NCBI RefSeq assembly: GCF_014235845.1
Contig: NZ_JACJUQ010000007.1
Location: 114,766-178,765, forward strand
Reading direction: 5' to 3'
Length of the DNA: 64,000 nucleotides
DNA from: Pontivivens nitratireducens
GTDB lineage: Bacteria > Pseudomonadota > Alphaproteobacteria > Rhodobacterales > Rhodobacteraceae
The translations under genes were made by a program, and so were the position numbers. The notes below the pieces were generated by a model, which saw only the letters and a list, made by a program, of their open reading frames with translations, ran no database searches and had not been told where the DNA came from. Below are positions 41,370-51,966 of the stretch, in pieces; position 1 is the stretch's first letter, and each line of letters begins with the position of its first letter.

Positions 41370-42125
41370 CTAGGCCAGCGCCTCTCTCGAACTCACGGTC
41401 AGGGCGGCCATTGCCGCGACCCATGGGAACGGGCCATGGCTGATGCGGGCGACGCCGCATTGCGCCAGATCGGCGCGCGTCATGCTGTTGGGATAGAGCA
41501 GGATATTCACCGGCATCGGCGCGCGGTCACAAATGCTGCGGATCAGATCGAGGTCTCGTACACCCGGAACGAACAGGCTGTCGCCTCCGGCCCGTGCATA
41601 GGCGTCTGCGCGCGCCAATGCACCCTCCACCATCGCGGGGTTGTGCGTGTCCGGTTTCGACTTCAGAAAAATGTCCGTGCGCGCGTTGATCCACAACGCA
41701 CCCGCCGCACCGGATCGAACCGCTGCAATCCTGCGGCATTGCTGGGCCGTATCGTACAGATCGTCGCCACCGATGACCTTATCCTCGAAGTTCACGCCGA
41801 CAGCACCGGTATCCACCACCCTTGCCGCATTGGCCGCTAGGTCCGAAGGCTCCACCGCGTAGCCGCCCTCGAAATCCAGCGTAAGCGGCACATCGACCGA
41901 TGCCGCTATCCGACGCGCATTTTCCAGCGCCAGGTCCAGGGGCAAATCCTGCCCGTCCTCATATCCCAAGGCCCCCGCAACGGAAGCGGAGCCAGTGGCA
42001 AGTGCTTCGGCTCCGCCCTTGGCAACCGCGCGGGCACTGCCGGGATCCCAGATATTGAACAGCACCAGCGGGTCGCCCGGCTGGTGAAGTCTGGCGAAAT
42101 GCGCGCGTTTTTCCGATTGGTTCAT
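41370..42125 (-). CDS. isocitrate lyase/PEP mutase family protein
   Basis: A 251 aa single-domain TIM barrel from ATG 42125, with GGGAGG before it. Typical blocks: LVLFNIWDPGSARAVAKGGA, LTLDFEGGYAV (metal-binding Asp), VGVNFEDKVIG (Glu-Asp), LWINARTDIFL (Arg) and SLFVPGVRD. The isocitrate lyase catalytic KKCGH loop is absent, so it is more like a phosphonomutase, oxaloacetate or methylisocitrate-type lyase. Substrate unknown. A candidate operator lies just upstream. Confidence 0.87.
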   Translation of the reverse strand: MNQSEKRAHFARLHQPGDPLVLFNIWDPGSARAVAKGGAEALATGSASVAGALGYEDGQDLPLDLALENARRIAASVDVPLTLDFEGGYAVEPSDLAANAARVVDTGAVGVNFEDKVIGGDDLYDTAQQCRRIAAVRSGAAGALWINARTDIFLKSKPDTHNPAMVEGALARADAYARAGGDSLFVPGVRDLDLIRSICDRAPMPVNILLYPNSMTRADLAQCGVARISHGPFPWVAAMAALTVSSREALA

Positions 42126-42179
42126 GTTTGCCTCCCTGCGGATCAGAGTGCCGTGGAACCTTCTGCCCCGCGACAGCGC

Positions 42180-42198
42180 AATTGTCGTAGACACAATT
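42180..42198. promoter_or_regulatory. inverted repeat upstream of the lyase gene
   Basis: AATTGT-N7-ACAATT, centred 64 bases upstream of the lyase start. The core TTGTCGTAGACACAA resembles sites of FadR-type GntR regulators, but no such regulator lies next to it. The rest of this 314-base divergent gap (42126-42439) must carry the mreB and lyase promoters; I find no other clear element in it. Confidence 0.35.
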
Positions 42199-42409
42199 TA
42201 TCGCGTGGGGTGATTCGCGGCGTCCGGCAGCAGGCGGTCGCTGCACAATATTGCCCACGCAAACCGGCGGTTCTTTGCCGAGCGCGCGGACAGCAGGGGA
42301 TCTGCGCCTGCATTGGAACTCATTCGCGCCCTACACGCCCTTTACGCTGAGCGGCTGTGGAACGTATAAGACACACATATGGATGCGCACAGACGCTGCA
42401 TGAAAATAG

Positions 42410-43477
<1,068 letters not shown>

Positions 43478-43522
43478 TCGACCAGAGCCAGAACTGGTCG
43501 ACGAGAGTAAGAGTCCACGCGA

Positions 43523-44467
43523 TTGGCGAACACCACGCCACAGCGTTTTCGAGTGCCCGTCAGGGGGAGGCCGCGATTGGCCTATGTGAGCGGACAGAAA
43601 CAAACGAGCCTTTGGCGCACGACCCGGCAGATTTTGCTGGGCGTGATCGTCCTCGTCTGTCTTACCCTGTTCGTGCTGTGGCGGATCGACAGCCCGCGGG
43701 TCGAACGGTTGCGCATGACCCTGGCTGACGCGGCATTGCCCAGCATGGAATGGACGACGCGACCCGCTGCGCGGTTCACCAACATGCTTCAGGATTTCCA
43801 GTCCTATGTCCGCGTCTATGAGCAGAACGAGGAACTGCGGCGTGAGTTGCAGACGATGAGCGGCTGGAGGGAGGCGGCCCTGCAACTCGAACAACGCAAC
43901 GCACGGCTTCGCGCCTTGAACAACGTCCAGCTCTCACCCCGCGCCACGTTCATCACGGGGGAGATCATGGCCGACAGCGCCGGACCTTTCAGTCGGTCCG
44001 GGCTGCTCAATGTCGGGGCGGGCAACGGCGTGACCGACGGGTCCGCCGCACTGGACGGATTGGGGTTGGTCGGGCGCATTTCCGGCGTGGGTGAGGAAAC
44101 CAGCAGAGTGATCTTCCTGACCGATATCAACAGCCGCGTGCCGGTGGTCATTCAGGGATCGGGCCAGCGGGCGATCCTGACGGGCGACAACACCGACGCC
44201 CCCCTGATCGATTTCGTCGAGGATACCGCCCGCGTTCGCCCAGGCGACCGGGTCGTCACTTCGGGCGACGGGGGCGTGCTGCCGGCGGACGTTCTGGCAG
44301 GTCAGGTCATCGTTGCGGCAAACGGCCAGTTGCGACTGCGTCTGGCGGCGGATTACGATCGTCTGCGCTTCGTGCGCATCCTCAACCACCGGCCACAACC
44401 CACGATCCACCGCCCCGGTGGCCTGATCGCGGATGAGCCATTCTTCTTTGCGGAGGAGCCGGAATGA
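43523..44467 (+). CDS. mreC: rod shape-determining protein MreC
   Basis: Inner-membrane bitopic protein of the elongasome, 314 aa. The TTG at 43523 is the most likely start (GAG-type site upstream). A basic N-terminus is followed by one helix (TRQILLGVIVLVCLTLFVLW), a coiled coil (EQNEELRRELQTMSGWREAA) and the MreC beta-domain with VTDGSAALDGLGLVGRISGVGEETSRVI... It sits 45 bases after mreB, and its stop overlaps mreD by 4 bases. Confidence 0.93.
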   Translation: MANTTPQRFRVPVRGRPRLAYVSGQKQTSLWRTTRQILLGVIVLVCLTLFVLWRIDSPRVERLRMTLADAALPSMEWTTRPAARFTNMLQDFQSYVRVYEQNEELRRELQTMSGWREAALQLEQRNARLRALNNVQLSPRATFITGEIMADSAGPFSRSGLLNVGAGNGVTDGSAALDGLGLVGRISGVGEETSRVIFLTDINSRVPVVIQGSGQRAILTGDNTDAPLIDFVEDTARVRPGDRVVTSGDGGVLPADVLAGQVIVAANGQLRLRLAADYDRLRFVRILNHRPQPTIHRPGGLIADEPFFFAEEPE

Positions 44468-44994
44468 TCCGTTGGGCGGTCCGCATCGCCATGCTGATCC
44501 TTGCCGGTTTCGGGTGCATCCTGCTGTCCGCAATCCCCTTGCAACCGGGCGCGCCGCAATGGCCGATGCCTGACCTGCTGTTCGCATTGTGCTGCTATTG
44601 GGTTCTGCGCAGACCGGGCAGCGCGCCCTTGATCGTGGTTTTCGCGTTGGGACTGGCGGCGGACATGCTGCTGATGCGCCCCGTCGGGATCGGGGCACTG
44701 ACCCTCGTCCTGGCGACGGAAGTGTTGCGGGGCCAATCCAGGCATCTGCGCGAAGTACCGTTCGTTGTGGAATGGGCGATGGTGGCGGCTTTGATTAGCA
44801 TGGGCGTGGCGATGCAGGCCGTGCTGATCTGGATCAGCCTCGGCTCACCGCCGACCGTCGGGCAACTTGGCCGATACGCGGCCGGTACGATGCTCAGCTA
44901 TCCTCTCGTCGCCCTGATCTGCGGGGGGCTGCTGGGGCTGCGCCATCGCGGCAACGGCAAATTGACGTATTCGACCTATCTGGGGGAGGGCTGA
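44464..44994 (+). CDS. mreD: rod shape-determining protein MreD
   Basis: Small polytopic membrane protein, 176 aa, with about five helices (IAMLILAGFGCILLSAIPL, LIVVFALGLAADMLLM, MVAALISMGVAMQAVLIWI, LSYPLVALICGGLLGL). ATG overlaps the mreC stop (ATGA) and the next gene starts 1 base after its stop. Identification rests on helix pattern plus operon position. Confidence 0.9.
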   Translation: MIRWAVRIAMLILAGFGCILLSAIPLQPGAPQWPMPDLLFALCCYWVLRRPGSAPLIVVFALGLAADMLLMRPVGIGALTLVLATEVLRGQSRHLREVPFVVEWAMVAALISMGVAMQAVLIWISLGSPPTVGQLGRYAAGTMLSYPLVALICGGLLGLRHRGNGKLTYSTYLGEG

Positions 44995-44995
44995 C

Positions 44996-46915
44996 ATGGC
45001 ACGCGGCGACAAGGGAGGCCCCACGATCACGCGTCGTGGTCTCGTGTTGATGGGCGTTCAGCTTGCGCTGGTCGGAACGCTGGGCTGGCGGATGCGCCAT
45101 CTGCAGGTGGAGGAGGCGGAACGTTACCGTCTGCTGGCCGAGGAAAACCGTATCAACATCCGGCTTCTGCCCCCGGCACGCGGGCTGATCTATGACCGTG
45201 CGGGCAATCCGATCGCGGTGAACCGGCAGAACTATCGCATCGTCATCGTGCGTGAGGGCGCGCGCGACCCCGAGGAGGTGCTGCGCCGTCTGTCCCGCCT
45301 GATCGAGATCAGCCCCGACCGGCGCGAGCGTGTCCTGCGCGATATCCACGCCCGTCCCGCCTTCGTGCCCGTCACCGTCGCGGAACATCTGGACTGGGAA
45401 AGTTTCGCCCGTGTCGCCGCGAACGCCCCCGCCCTGCCCGGCGTCCTGACGGAGGTGGGGCTGTCGCGGCACTATCCCGCAGATGACATCTTCGCCCATA
45501 TCGTCGGCTATGTCGGGCCGGTTTCAGACTACGACCTCAGCCGGATCGAAGACCCCGACCCGCTGTTGCAGATCCCCGACTTCCAGATCGGCAAGAACGG
45601 GGTGGAAAAACGGGCCGAGGCAGAACTGCGCGGCGCGGCGGGAAATTCCCGCATCGAGGTGAACGCCAGCGGACGCGTCATCCGCGAACTGGACCGGGTC
45701 GAAGGACGCTCCGGCCAGGATCTGCAACTGACCATCGACAGCGGGCTACAGGACTACACCCTGCGACGGATGGAGGGGGAGAGCGCCGCCACCGTCGTGA
45801 TGGACATCAGTACAGGGGAAATCGTGTCGATGGCCTCCGCGCCGTCCTTCGATCCCAACAGTTTCGTGTTCGGCATCTCGACCGGCGAATGGAACGCGCT
45901 GAACCAGAACGAATACCGACCGCTTTACAATAAGGCGGTGTCCGGATTGTACCCGCCCGGCTCCACCTTCAAGATGGTCGTCGCCCTCGCCGCGCTGGAG
46001 GATGGCGTCATCGGGCCGGGGGACACCGTGTTTTGCGGCGGCTCCATCGAGATCGGCAACCGCCGGGCCTATTGCTGGCGCCGGGGGGGCCATGGCTGGA
46101 TGGACATGCGCGACAGCCTCAAGAATTCGTGCGACGTGTATTATTACGACGTCGCGCAGCGTGTCGGCATCGACAAGATCAGCGCAATGGCGAACCGTCT
46201 GGGCATCGGCGTCCGCCATGATCTGCCGCTGCCCGCCGTGCGCGCGGGAAACATGCCCGATCGCGACTGGAAAATGCGCGTACATGGTGAAAGCTGGCTG
46301 ATCGGCGACACGGTCAATTCGGGTATCGGACAGGGTTTCATGCTGGCCTCCCCGTTGGAGCTGTGCGTGATGACCGCCCGGATCGCATCGGGAAATGCCG
46401 TGACGCCCAAGCTGATACGCTCGGTCGATGGTCTGCCCAGTGCGATGGATCCGGGCGAACCGATCGGGCTGAACCCGAACGCGCTGGACGCGGTGCGCGG
46501 CGGCATGTTCGCGGTGTCGAACGACCGTCGCGGCACGGCCTACCGTGCCCGCATCGCAGCACCCGGAATGGCCATGGCGGGCAAGACAGGCACCTCACAG
46601 GTTCGCCGCATAACGGAGGCGGAACGGCGCACCGGTGTTTTCCGCAATGAGGATCTGCCGTGGAACCGGCGCGACCATGCGCTGTTCGTGGCCTTCGCGC
46701 CGTTCGACGCACCGCGCTACGCCATCGCCACGATTGTCGAGCATGGCGGCGGCGGCTCAACCGCGGCCGCGCCCATCGCGCAGGATGTGCTGATCCGCGC
46801 GCTCTACGGTCCCGAACCACCGATCGAGGCCTGGCCCTCAGCCCTACACCAAACCATACGCGAACGTCGCCGTCTGGGTCAGGACAGCGCCAGCGTCCAG
46901 CGGAGCAGGGCATGA
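44996..46915 (+). CDS. mrdA: penicillin-binding protein 2
   Basis: Class B transpeptidase of the elongasome, 639 aa. Single N-terminal helix, then the pedestal region, then the transpeptidase: active-site STFK in YPPGSTFKMVVALAALE (about residue 323), SCD in KNSCDVYYYDVAQ, and KTGT in AGKTGTSQVRRITE (about 529). GLIYDRAGNPIAVNRQNYRI is the typical juxtamembrane segment. Its last bases overlap the rodA start. Confidence 0.97.
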   Translation: MARGDKGGPTITRRGLVLMGVQLALVGTLGWRMRHLQVEEAERYRLLAEENRINIRLLPPARGLIYDRAGNPIAVNRQNYRIVIVREGARDPEEVLRRLSRLIEISPDRRERVLRDIHARPAFVPVTVAEHLDWESFARVAANAPALPGVLTEVGLSRHYPADDIFAHIVGYVGPVSDYDLSRIEDPDPLLQIPDFQIGKNGVEKRAEAELRGAAGNSRIEVNASGRVIRELDRVEGRSGQDLQLTIDSGLQDYTLRRMEGESAATVVMDISTGEIVSMASAPSFDPNSFVFGISTGEWNALNQNEYRPLYNKAVSGLYPPGSTFKMVVALAALEDGVIGPGDTVFCGGSIEIGNRRAYCWRRGGHGWMDMRDSLKNSCDVYYYDVAQRVGIDKISAMANRLGIGVRHDLPLPAVRAGNMPDRDWKMRVHGESWLIGDTVNSGIGQGFMLASPLELCVMTARIASGNAVTPKLIRSVDGLPSAMDPGEPIGLNPNALDAVRGGMFAVSNDRRGTAYRARIAAPGMAMAGKTGTSQVRRITEAERRTGVFRNEDLPWNRRDHALFVAFAPFDAPRYAIATIVEHGGGGSTAAAPIAQDVLIRALYGPEPPIEAWPSALHQTIRERRRLGQDSASVQRSRA

Positions 46916-48066
46916 TCTATTGGGAGCAGATGAACGCACGCCCGACGCCGACCGGCCCGGCGAAGCTGCTGCACGTTCACTGGCCGCTGGTGATCCTGAT
47001 CTTCTGCGTCTGCGGGGCCGGATTCCTGATGCTCTATTCCGTCGCCGGCGGGAACATGGATACCTGGGCGCGCCCGCAGATGATGCGGTTCGGGCTGGGT
47101 GTCGTCGTGATGCTGATCGTGGCGATGATCCACATCGACTTCTGGCGGCGTATATCGGTGCTGACCTATATCGGCGGGCTCGCCTTGCTGGTCGCGGTGG
47201 AATTCATGGGCGAGGTCGGCATGGGTGCGCAAAGGTGGATCGACATCGGCCCCCTGCGCCTGCAACCCTCCGAAGTGATGAAGGTCGCGCTGGTCATGGT
47301 GATCGCGCAGTACTACGCATGGTTGCCGCGCGACAAGGTTTCGAACCCCTTCTGGGTGGCGCTTCCCCTTCTCATGACAGCGATCCCGGTGTTTCTGGTG
47401 CTCAGGCAACCGGATCTGGGCACCGCCATTCTGATGATCGCGGGGGCGGGCGTGGTGATGTTCCTGGCGGGCGTCAGCTGGTGGTATTTCGGAACCGCCA
47501 TCGCGGTGGTCAGCGGCACGGTCTGGGCCGTGTTCGAATCGCGCGGGCAGTCGTGGCAATTGCTCAACGATTATCAGTACCGCCGCATCGACATCTTCCT
47601 CGACCCATCGATGGACCCGCTGGGGGCCGGATATCACATCACGCAGGCCAAGATCGCGCTGGGCGCGGGCGGCCTGTCGGGGCGGGGTTTCATGCAAGGC
47701 ACGCAGAGCCGCCTGGATTTCCTGCCTGAAAAGCACACCGATTTCATCTTCACCTCGCTGGCTGAACAGTTCGGCTTCCTCGGCGGGTTGACCCTGCTGG
47801 GTCTGTACACCGCGATCATCATGTTCTGCCTGCTGTCCGCCTTCTCGAACCGCGACAGGTTCGGGGCGCTGATGACAGGGGGGCTGACGGCGACGTTCTT
47901 CTTCTTCTTCGCGGTGAACATGGCGATGGTCATGGGGCTGTTGCCGGTGGTCGGGGTGCCGCTGCCGCTGGTCAGCTATGGCGGTTCGGCGATGCTGGTG
48001 TTGCTGGGTGCGTTTGGCTTGATACAAAGTGCGCATATCCACCGACCGCGAGGAGCCGATGCATGA
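46912..48066 (+). CDS. rodA: rod shape-determining peptidoglycan polymerase RodA
   Basis: SEDS-family glycosyltransferase partner of PBP2; 384 aa from ATG 46912, which overlaps the mrdA stop (ATGA). About ten membrane helices. Conserved blocks include IGPLRLQPSEVMKVALVMVI, FLVLRQPDLGTAILMIAG and LLPVVGVPLPLVSYGGSAM. The last gene of the elongasome operon; the next gene overlaps it by 4 bases as well. Confidence 0.97.
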   Translation: MIYWEQMNARPTPTGPAKLLHVHWPLVILIFCVCGAGFLMLYSVAGGNMDTWARPQMMRFGLGVVVMLIVAMIHIDFWRRISVLTYIGGLALLVAVEFMGEVGMGAQRWIDIGPLRLQPSEVMKVALVMVIAQYYAWLPRDKVSNPFWVALPLLMTAIPVFLVLRQPDLGTAILMIAGAGVVMFLAGVSWWYFGTAIAVVSGTVWAVFESRGQSWQLLNDYQYRRIDIFLDPSMDPLGAGYHITQAKIALGAGGLSGRGFMQGTQSRLDFLPEKHTDFIFTSLAEQFGFLGGLTLLGLYTAIIMFCLLSAFSNRDRFGALMTGGLTATFFFFFAVNMAMVMGLLPVVGVPLPLVSYGGSAMLVLLGAFGLIQSAHIHRPRGADA

Positions 48067-48992
48067 TCAACGTGCTGTTTTCCGCCACACCGGAAGCCTG
48101 GACCGCCTATGCGGAACCGCTGAGGACAACCTTCGCGCAGGAGGGCATCGAGGTCGCGCTCGGCACGGATCTGGCGCCGGAAACGGTTGACTGGATCATT
48201 TATGCGCCCAATGGCGGGCTGCACGATTTCACGCCCTTCACGCGGCTGAAAGGGGTGCAAAGCCTGTGGGCCGGGGTTGAACAGATCGTGGGAAATCCAA
48301 CCCTGACGGTGCCGCTCGCCCGTATGGTCGATCCCGGTTTGACGCAAGGAATGGTCGAGTGGGTGGTCGGTCATGTCCTGCGTTATCATCTGGGCATGGA
48401 CGCGGATATCCAGCGAACCGACGGCGAATGGGTCAAACATCTGCCGCCGCTGGCCCAACAGCGGCCGGTCGCGATGCTGGGCCTCGGGGCGCTGGGAACC
48501 GCATGTGCGCAGGCTCTGTCCGCTCTGAACTTCGATATGCATGGTTGGAGCCGATCCGCCAGGCAGATCGACGGCCTGACCTGCCATCACGGTGATGACG
48601 GATTGGACGACATTCTTTCCACGGCCCAGATCGTCGTGACGCTGCTGCCATCGACGCCGGCCACGGAAAACCTGCTGAATGCGGATCGCCTCTCCCGACT
48701 GCCACGCGGTGCGATGCTGATCAATCCGGGTCGCGGCCCCCTGATCGACGACGAGGCCCTGATCGCCGCGCTCGATTCAGGTCAGATCGCCCACGCGACG
48801 CTGGACGTATTTAGGACCGAGCCGCTGCCGCGCGATCATCCATTCTGGACCCACCCGAAGGTGACGGTCACCCCGCATATCGCATCCGAAACCCGCCCCG
48901 ACAGCGCCGCGCGAACCGCAGCACAAAACATTGCCCGTGCCCAGCGCGGTCAGCCCTTGCAGCACGTCGTGGATCGCAAGCTGGGTTATTGA
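48063..48992 (+). CDS. ghrA: D-2-hydroxyacid dehydrogenase (glyoxylate/hydroxypyruvate reductase A-like)
   Basis: NAD(P)H-dependent reductase, 309 aa. Nucleotide site AMLGLGALGTACAQALSAL; catalytic Arg in LINPGRGPLIDDEALI, Glu in VFRTEPLPRDHP and His in VTPHIASETRPD. The N-terminus is of the short GhrA type. It overlaps rodA by 4 bases, so it may be read with the elongasome genes although its role is metabolic. The symbol is by family resemblance; the substrate is not certain. Confidence 0.88.
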   Translation: MINVLFSATPEAWTAYAEPLRTTFAQEGIEVALGTDLAPETVDWIIYAPNGGLHDFTPFTRLKGVQSLWAGVEQIVGNPTLTVPLARMVDPGLTQGMVEWVVGHVLRYHLGMDADIQRTDGEWVKHLPPLAQQRPVAMLGLGALGTACAQALSALNFDMHGWSRSARQIDGLTCHHGDDGLDDILSTAQIVVTLLPSTPATENLLNADRLSRLPRGAMLINPGRGPLIDDEALIAALDSGQIAHATLDVFRTEPLPRDHPFWTHPKVTVTPHIASETRPDSAARTAAQNIARAQRGQPLQHVVDRKLGY

Positions 48993-49501
48993 GACCGGCG
49001 TGAGAATGATCCGTCGGGATTGAGGAACAAGGTCGGATCCGGGGCAATGTCAAACGCGCTCGGCATCGGCTCCGCGATAACCTGATCCGGCATAACCTGA
49101 TCCGGCGCGGGCTGAGCGGACGGTGCCGGGCGCGTCAACGCGTTCGCCATCGGATCGGCGAGGTCCAGCGCCTCGGGCGGTTTTTGCGTTTCGGTATTTT
49201 CGGCAGCAACCTGCGTACGAGCACCGTCCCCGAACATGTCGGGACGCAGACACGGGTTCCACTGCTCGACACCGGTGAACGGTTCGGCGCGGCTCTCCCA
49301 CGGCAGGGTACAGAATATCTCGACCCAGTCATCGGGAATCGCGGTCAGGTCGGCACCGGCCGTCAGGTCGTAGGGAATGTTGTCGTCGGTGAACTGGCGG
49401 CGCGGCTCGACCACCGGCTCCGGCTCGACAGGGGCCACGGCGACAACCTCAGGTTCCGCCACGCAACCGGCCAGCAGGGCAATCAACAGATATTTCTTCA
49501 C
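48986..49501 (-). CDS. lipoprotein of unknown function, 171 aa
   Basis: Signal peptide with lipobox LLAGC ([18 protein letters not shown]). Next a Val/Glu/Pro-rich tether, then a folded part with [31 protein letters not shown] and two Cys, then a Pro/Ala-rich tail. No known domain. It converges with ghrA (7-base overlap) and its start overlaps the aroC stop by 4 bases, so it is probably co-expressed with aroC. Confidence 0.7.
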   Translation of the reverse strand: MKKYLLIALLAGCVAEPEVVAVAPVEPEPVVEPRRQFTDDNIPYDLTAGADLTAIPDDWVEIFCTLPWESRAEPFTGVEQWNPCLRPDMFGDGARTQVAAENTETQKPPEALDLADPMANALTRPAPSAQPAPDQVMPDQVIAEPMPSAFDIAPDPTLFLNPDGSFSRRSQ

Positions 49502-50601
49502 ACGACACCTCCGATGGCGCCCCGATTGGCGCCGACCTGCCCACGATGCAACAGGATATGATCCAGCAAGACGCAGGCCATCATCGCCTCCCCCACCGGG
49601 ACGGCACGAATGCCGACACAGGGATCGTGACGCCCCTTGGTCACGACCTCGACGCTCTCACCTGACTTGGTGATCGAACGGCGCGGCGTCAGGATCGAGC
49701 TCGTCGGCTTGACCGCGAAGCGTACCACGACATCCTGCCCGGTCGAGATACCGCCCAGGATGCCCCCCGCATGGTTCGAGGAATAGACAGGCCCGTCCGG
49801 CCCCATGTCGATCTCGTCCGCATTTGCCTCTCCGGTCAGGGCGGCGGCGGCCATGCCCTCACCGATCTCGACGCCCTTCACGGCATTGATGCTCATCATC
49901 GCGGCGGCCAGATCGGTGTCCAGCTTGCCATAGACAGGCGCACCGATGCCTGCGGGCACGTCCTGCGCCACGACCTCGATCACCGCCCCGACGGAGGAAT
50001 GCGCCTTGCGTATCCCATCCAGATATTCGGCGTAATGCGCGGCGGCGGCGGCGTCGGGGGTCCAGAACGGGTTGTTCTCAACCTCATCCCAATCGCGCGC
50101 ATGGGCCACGTGCGGTCCCATTTGCACCAGCCCACCGATGATGCGCAGACCGGGGGCGAGGGTTTTCAGAACCTCCCGCGCGATGCCGCCCGCCGCGACC
50201 CGTGCGGCGGTTTCGCGCGCGGAACTGCGCCCGCCGCCGCGATAATCGCGGATACCGTATTTCTGCCAATAGGTAATGTCTGCATGACCTGGGCGAAACG
50301 TCTCGGCGATGGTTCCGTAATCCTTGGAGCGTTGGTCCGTATTCTCGATCATCAACTGGATCGGCGTGCCTGTCGTCTGCCCCTCGAACACGCCGGACAG
50401 GATGCGAACCTCGTCAGCCTCACGCCGTTGGGTTTCGAACTTGGTCTTGCCGGGTTTGCGCTTGTCCAGCCAGTGCTGGAGCATCCCCGCATCGACCGGA
50501 ACACCTGGGGGGCAGCCGTCCACCGTGGCACCCAGCGCGGGGCCGTGGCTTTCACCCCAGGTGGTGACACGAAACATATGACCGAAAGAGTTGAGGGACA
50601 T
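49498..50601 (-). CDS. aroC: chorismate synthase
   Basis: Last step of the shikimate pathway (EPSP to chorismate; reduced-FMN dependent); 367 aa. Signatures: [60 protein letters not shown] and [15 protein letters not shown]. It makes the chorismate used by the small chorismate mutase encoded earlier in the window. Confidence 0.98.
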   Translation of the reverse strand: MSLNSFGHMFRVTTWGESHGPALGATVDGCPPGVPVDAGMLQHWLDKRKPGKTKFETQRREADEVRILSGVFEGQTTGTPIQLMIENTDQRSKDYGTIAETFRPGHADITYWQKYGIRDYRGGGRSSARETAARVAAGGIAREVLKTLAPGLRIIGGLVQMGPHVAHARDWDEVENNPFWTPDAAAAAHYAEYLDGIRKAHSSVGAVIEVVAQDVPAGIGAPVYGKLDTDLAAAMMSINAVKGVEIGEGMAAAALTGEANADEIDMGPDGPVYSSNHAGGILGGISTGQDVVVRFAVKPTSSILTPRRSITKSGESVEVVTKGRHDPCVGIRAVPVGEAMMACVLLDHILLHRGQVGANRGAIGGVV

Positions 50602-50664
50602 GTGCGCAGGCTCCTTTACAGCCGTTTACCGCGCCGGGCTGCGGGCGTCCATGCCGGTGCGAAT

Positions 50665-51324
50665 TCACTTTCCAGAAATATCCCCGCCGGAGGCCGCGGC
50701 CGCACGTCCGGCATCGGTTACGTCATACAGGCCCCGCCCGACCCTTTCGAACCAGCCATAGTGGTTTGCGCGCATCATCGTCGCGGCCTTGCCCACATCG
50801 ACCGCCCTGCCCGCGACGGCGGCCTTGCTGGTTCCATGCTCCGACAGATAGAGGGCAAGGCGCAGGCAGCCCTGACGATAGGCGGTCATCACGCCGCCAC
50901 CGGGGCGGCCGCCGACCTCCGGATCGCCCTGTCGCAACTGGAACTCGCGCAGCAATCGCCCCTGTCGCCGGGCATTCGGACGCGGGCTGTAGGGGCCGGG
51001 GTCCAGCCGCACCTCCGCCACGCCGTCCTTCACCACGATCAGGCCCAGACCCAACCGGCGCAGCAGCCCCCGGATCCGCATGCCCTCCTTGCGCCCGCGC
51101 CCCGGCAGGCGCGGAACCGCCAGATAAACCACTTCGCTCATCGCCATGCGATCGACCCCTTGCAGCAACAATGCCATGGTCAGGCCCGCCTTCATCTCGA
51201 CGATGACGGGCGGTTCGTCGCCGCGCACGGCCACGATATCACAGGGTCCGATCTCCCCCTTTACGGTATAGCCCTGCGCGTGCAGCAAGGCCTTGATCGG
51301 TGCGTATAGATCGGTTTCAGCCAT
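50665..51324 (-). CDS. DUF2161 protein, putative PD-(D/E)XK nuclease fold
   Basis: A 219 aa protein. The N-terminal half has the pattern of a PD-(D/E)XK core: CDIVAVRGDEPPVIVEMKAG, where Asp, Glu and Lys line up, followed by LVQGVDRMAMSEVVYLAVP-type sequence. The C-terminal half is basic and helical (GVMTAYRQGCLRLALYLSEH), ending in a winged-helix-like segment (MRANHYGWFERVGRGLYDVT). It matches the DUF2161 architecture I know from alphaproteobacteria. Nuclease activity is inferred, not shown. Confidence 0.8.
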   Translation of the reverse strand: MAETDLYAPIKALLHAQGYTVKGEIGPCDIVAVRGDEPPVIVEMKAGLTMALLLQGVDRMAMSEVVYLAVPRLPGRGRKEGMRIRGLLRRLGLGLIVVKDGVAEVRLDPGPYSPRPNARRQGRLLREFQLRQGDPEVGGRPGGGVMTAYRQGCLRLALYLSEHGTSKAAVAGRAVDVGKAATMMRANHYGWFERVGRGLYDVTDAGRAAAASGGDISGK

Positions 51325-51393
51325 GCTGCATGGATAGCGTGCATTGCATCGCGCGGGAAACAGGATAAGTCCCGTTCAAGCGAGGAGTTCCAG

Positions 51394-51870
51394 ATGAGCC
51401 ATTTCACAGCCCGAGAATTGCGCGACGCCTGCGGCGCGTTCGCGACCGGCGTGACCGTGGTAACAACGTCGAGCGCCGAGGGGCCGTTGGGCATCACCGC
51501 CAACAGCTTCTCATCCCTGTCGCTGGATCCTCCGCTGGTGATGTGGGCCCCTGCCCTACGCTCCGCCCGGTTCGAGGCGTTCGTTCAGGCCGAGCGGTTC
51601 ACCATTCACATCCTGAACGCGGAGCAGATCGACCTCGCCGCAGCATTTGCCGGATCGGGCGACAGGCCTTTCGCGGCGCATGAATGGTCGGATGGCCCCG
51701 AGGGGGTGCCAGAGTTTGCGGGCTGCGCCGCGTTGTTCCGCTGCACCCGACACGCGGTGCATCCGGGCGGCGATCATGCCATCGTCGTGGGCCATGTCGA
51801 CAGCCTGGAACACGATCCGACACCGCATCCCCTGGTGTTTCACGCGGGCCTGTATCCCCGGCTGGCTTGA
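51394..51870 (+). CDS. flavin reductase family protein
   Basis: FMN/FAD reductase-like split-barrel protein, 158 aa: FATGVTVVTTSSAEGPLGIT, ANSFSSLSLDPPLVMWAP (flavin-binding), ERFTIHILN, and HAIVVGHVDSLEHDPTPHPL. GAGGAG precedes the ATG. Such proteins usually supply reduced flavin to a monooxygenase, none of which is next to it. Confidence 0.9.
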   Translation: MSHFTARELRDACGAFATGVTVVTTSSAEGPLGITANSFSSLSLDPPLVMWAPALRSARFEAFVQAERFTIHILNAEQIDLAAAFAGSGDRPFAAHEWSDGPEGVPEFAGCAALFRCTRHAVHPGGDHAIVVGHVDSLEHDPTPHPLVFHAGLYPRLA

Positions 51871-51966
51871 TTGTTATGTGAGCCCCTTTGGGGGAGCACC
51901 TTGCTTGCCCCCCTCGGGACCATCCGCTAAACCCGCCGCAATCCCCATTTCGGGTTCGAGGACTGA

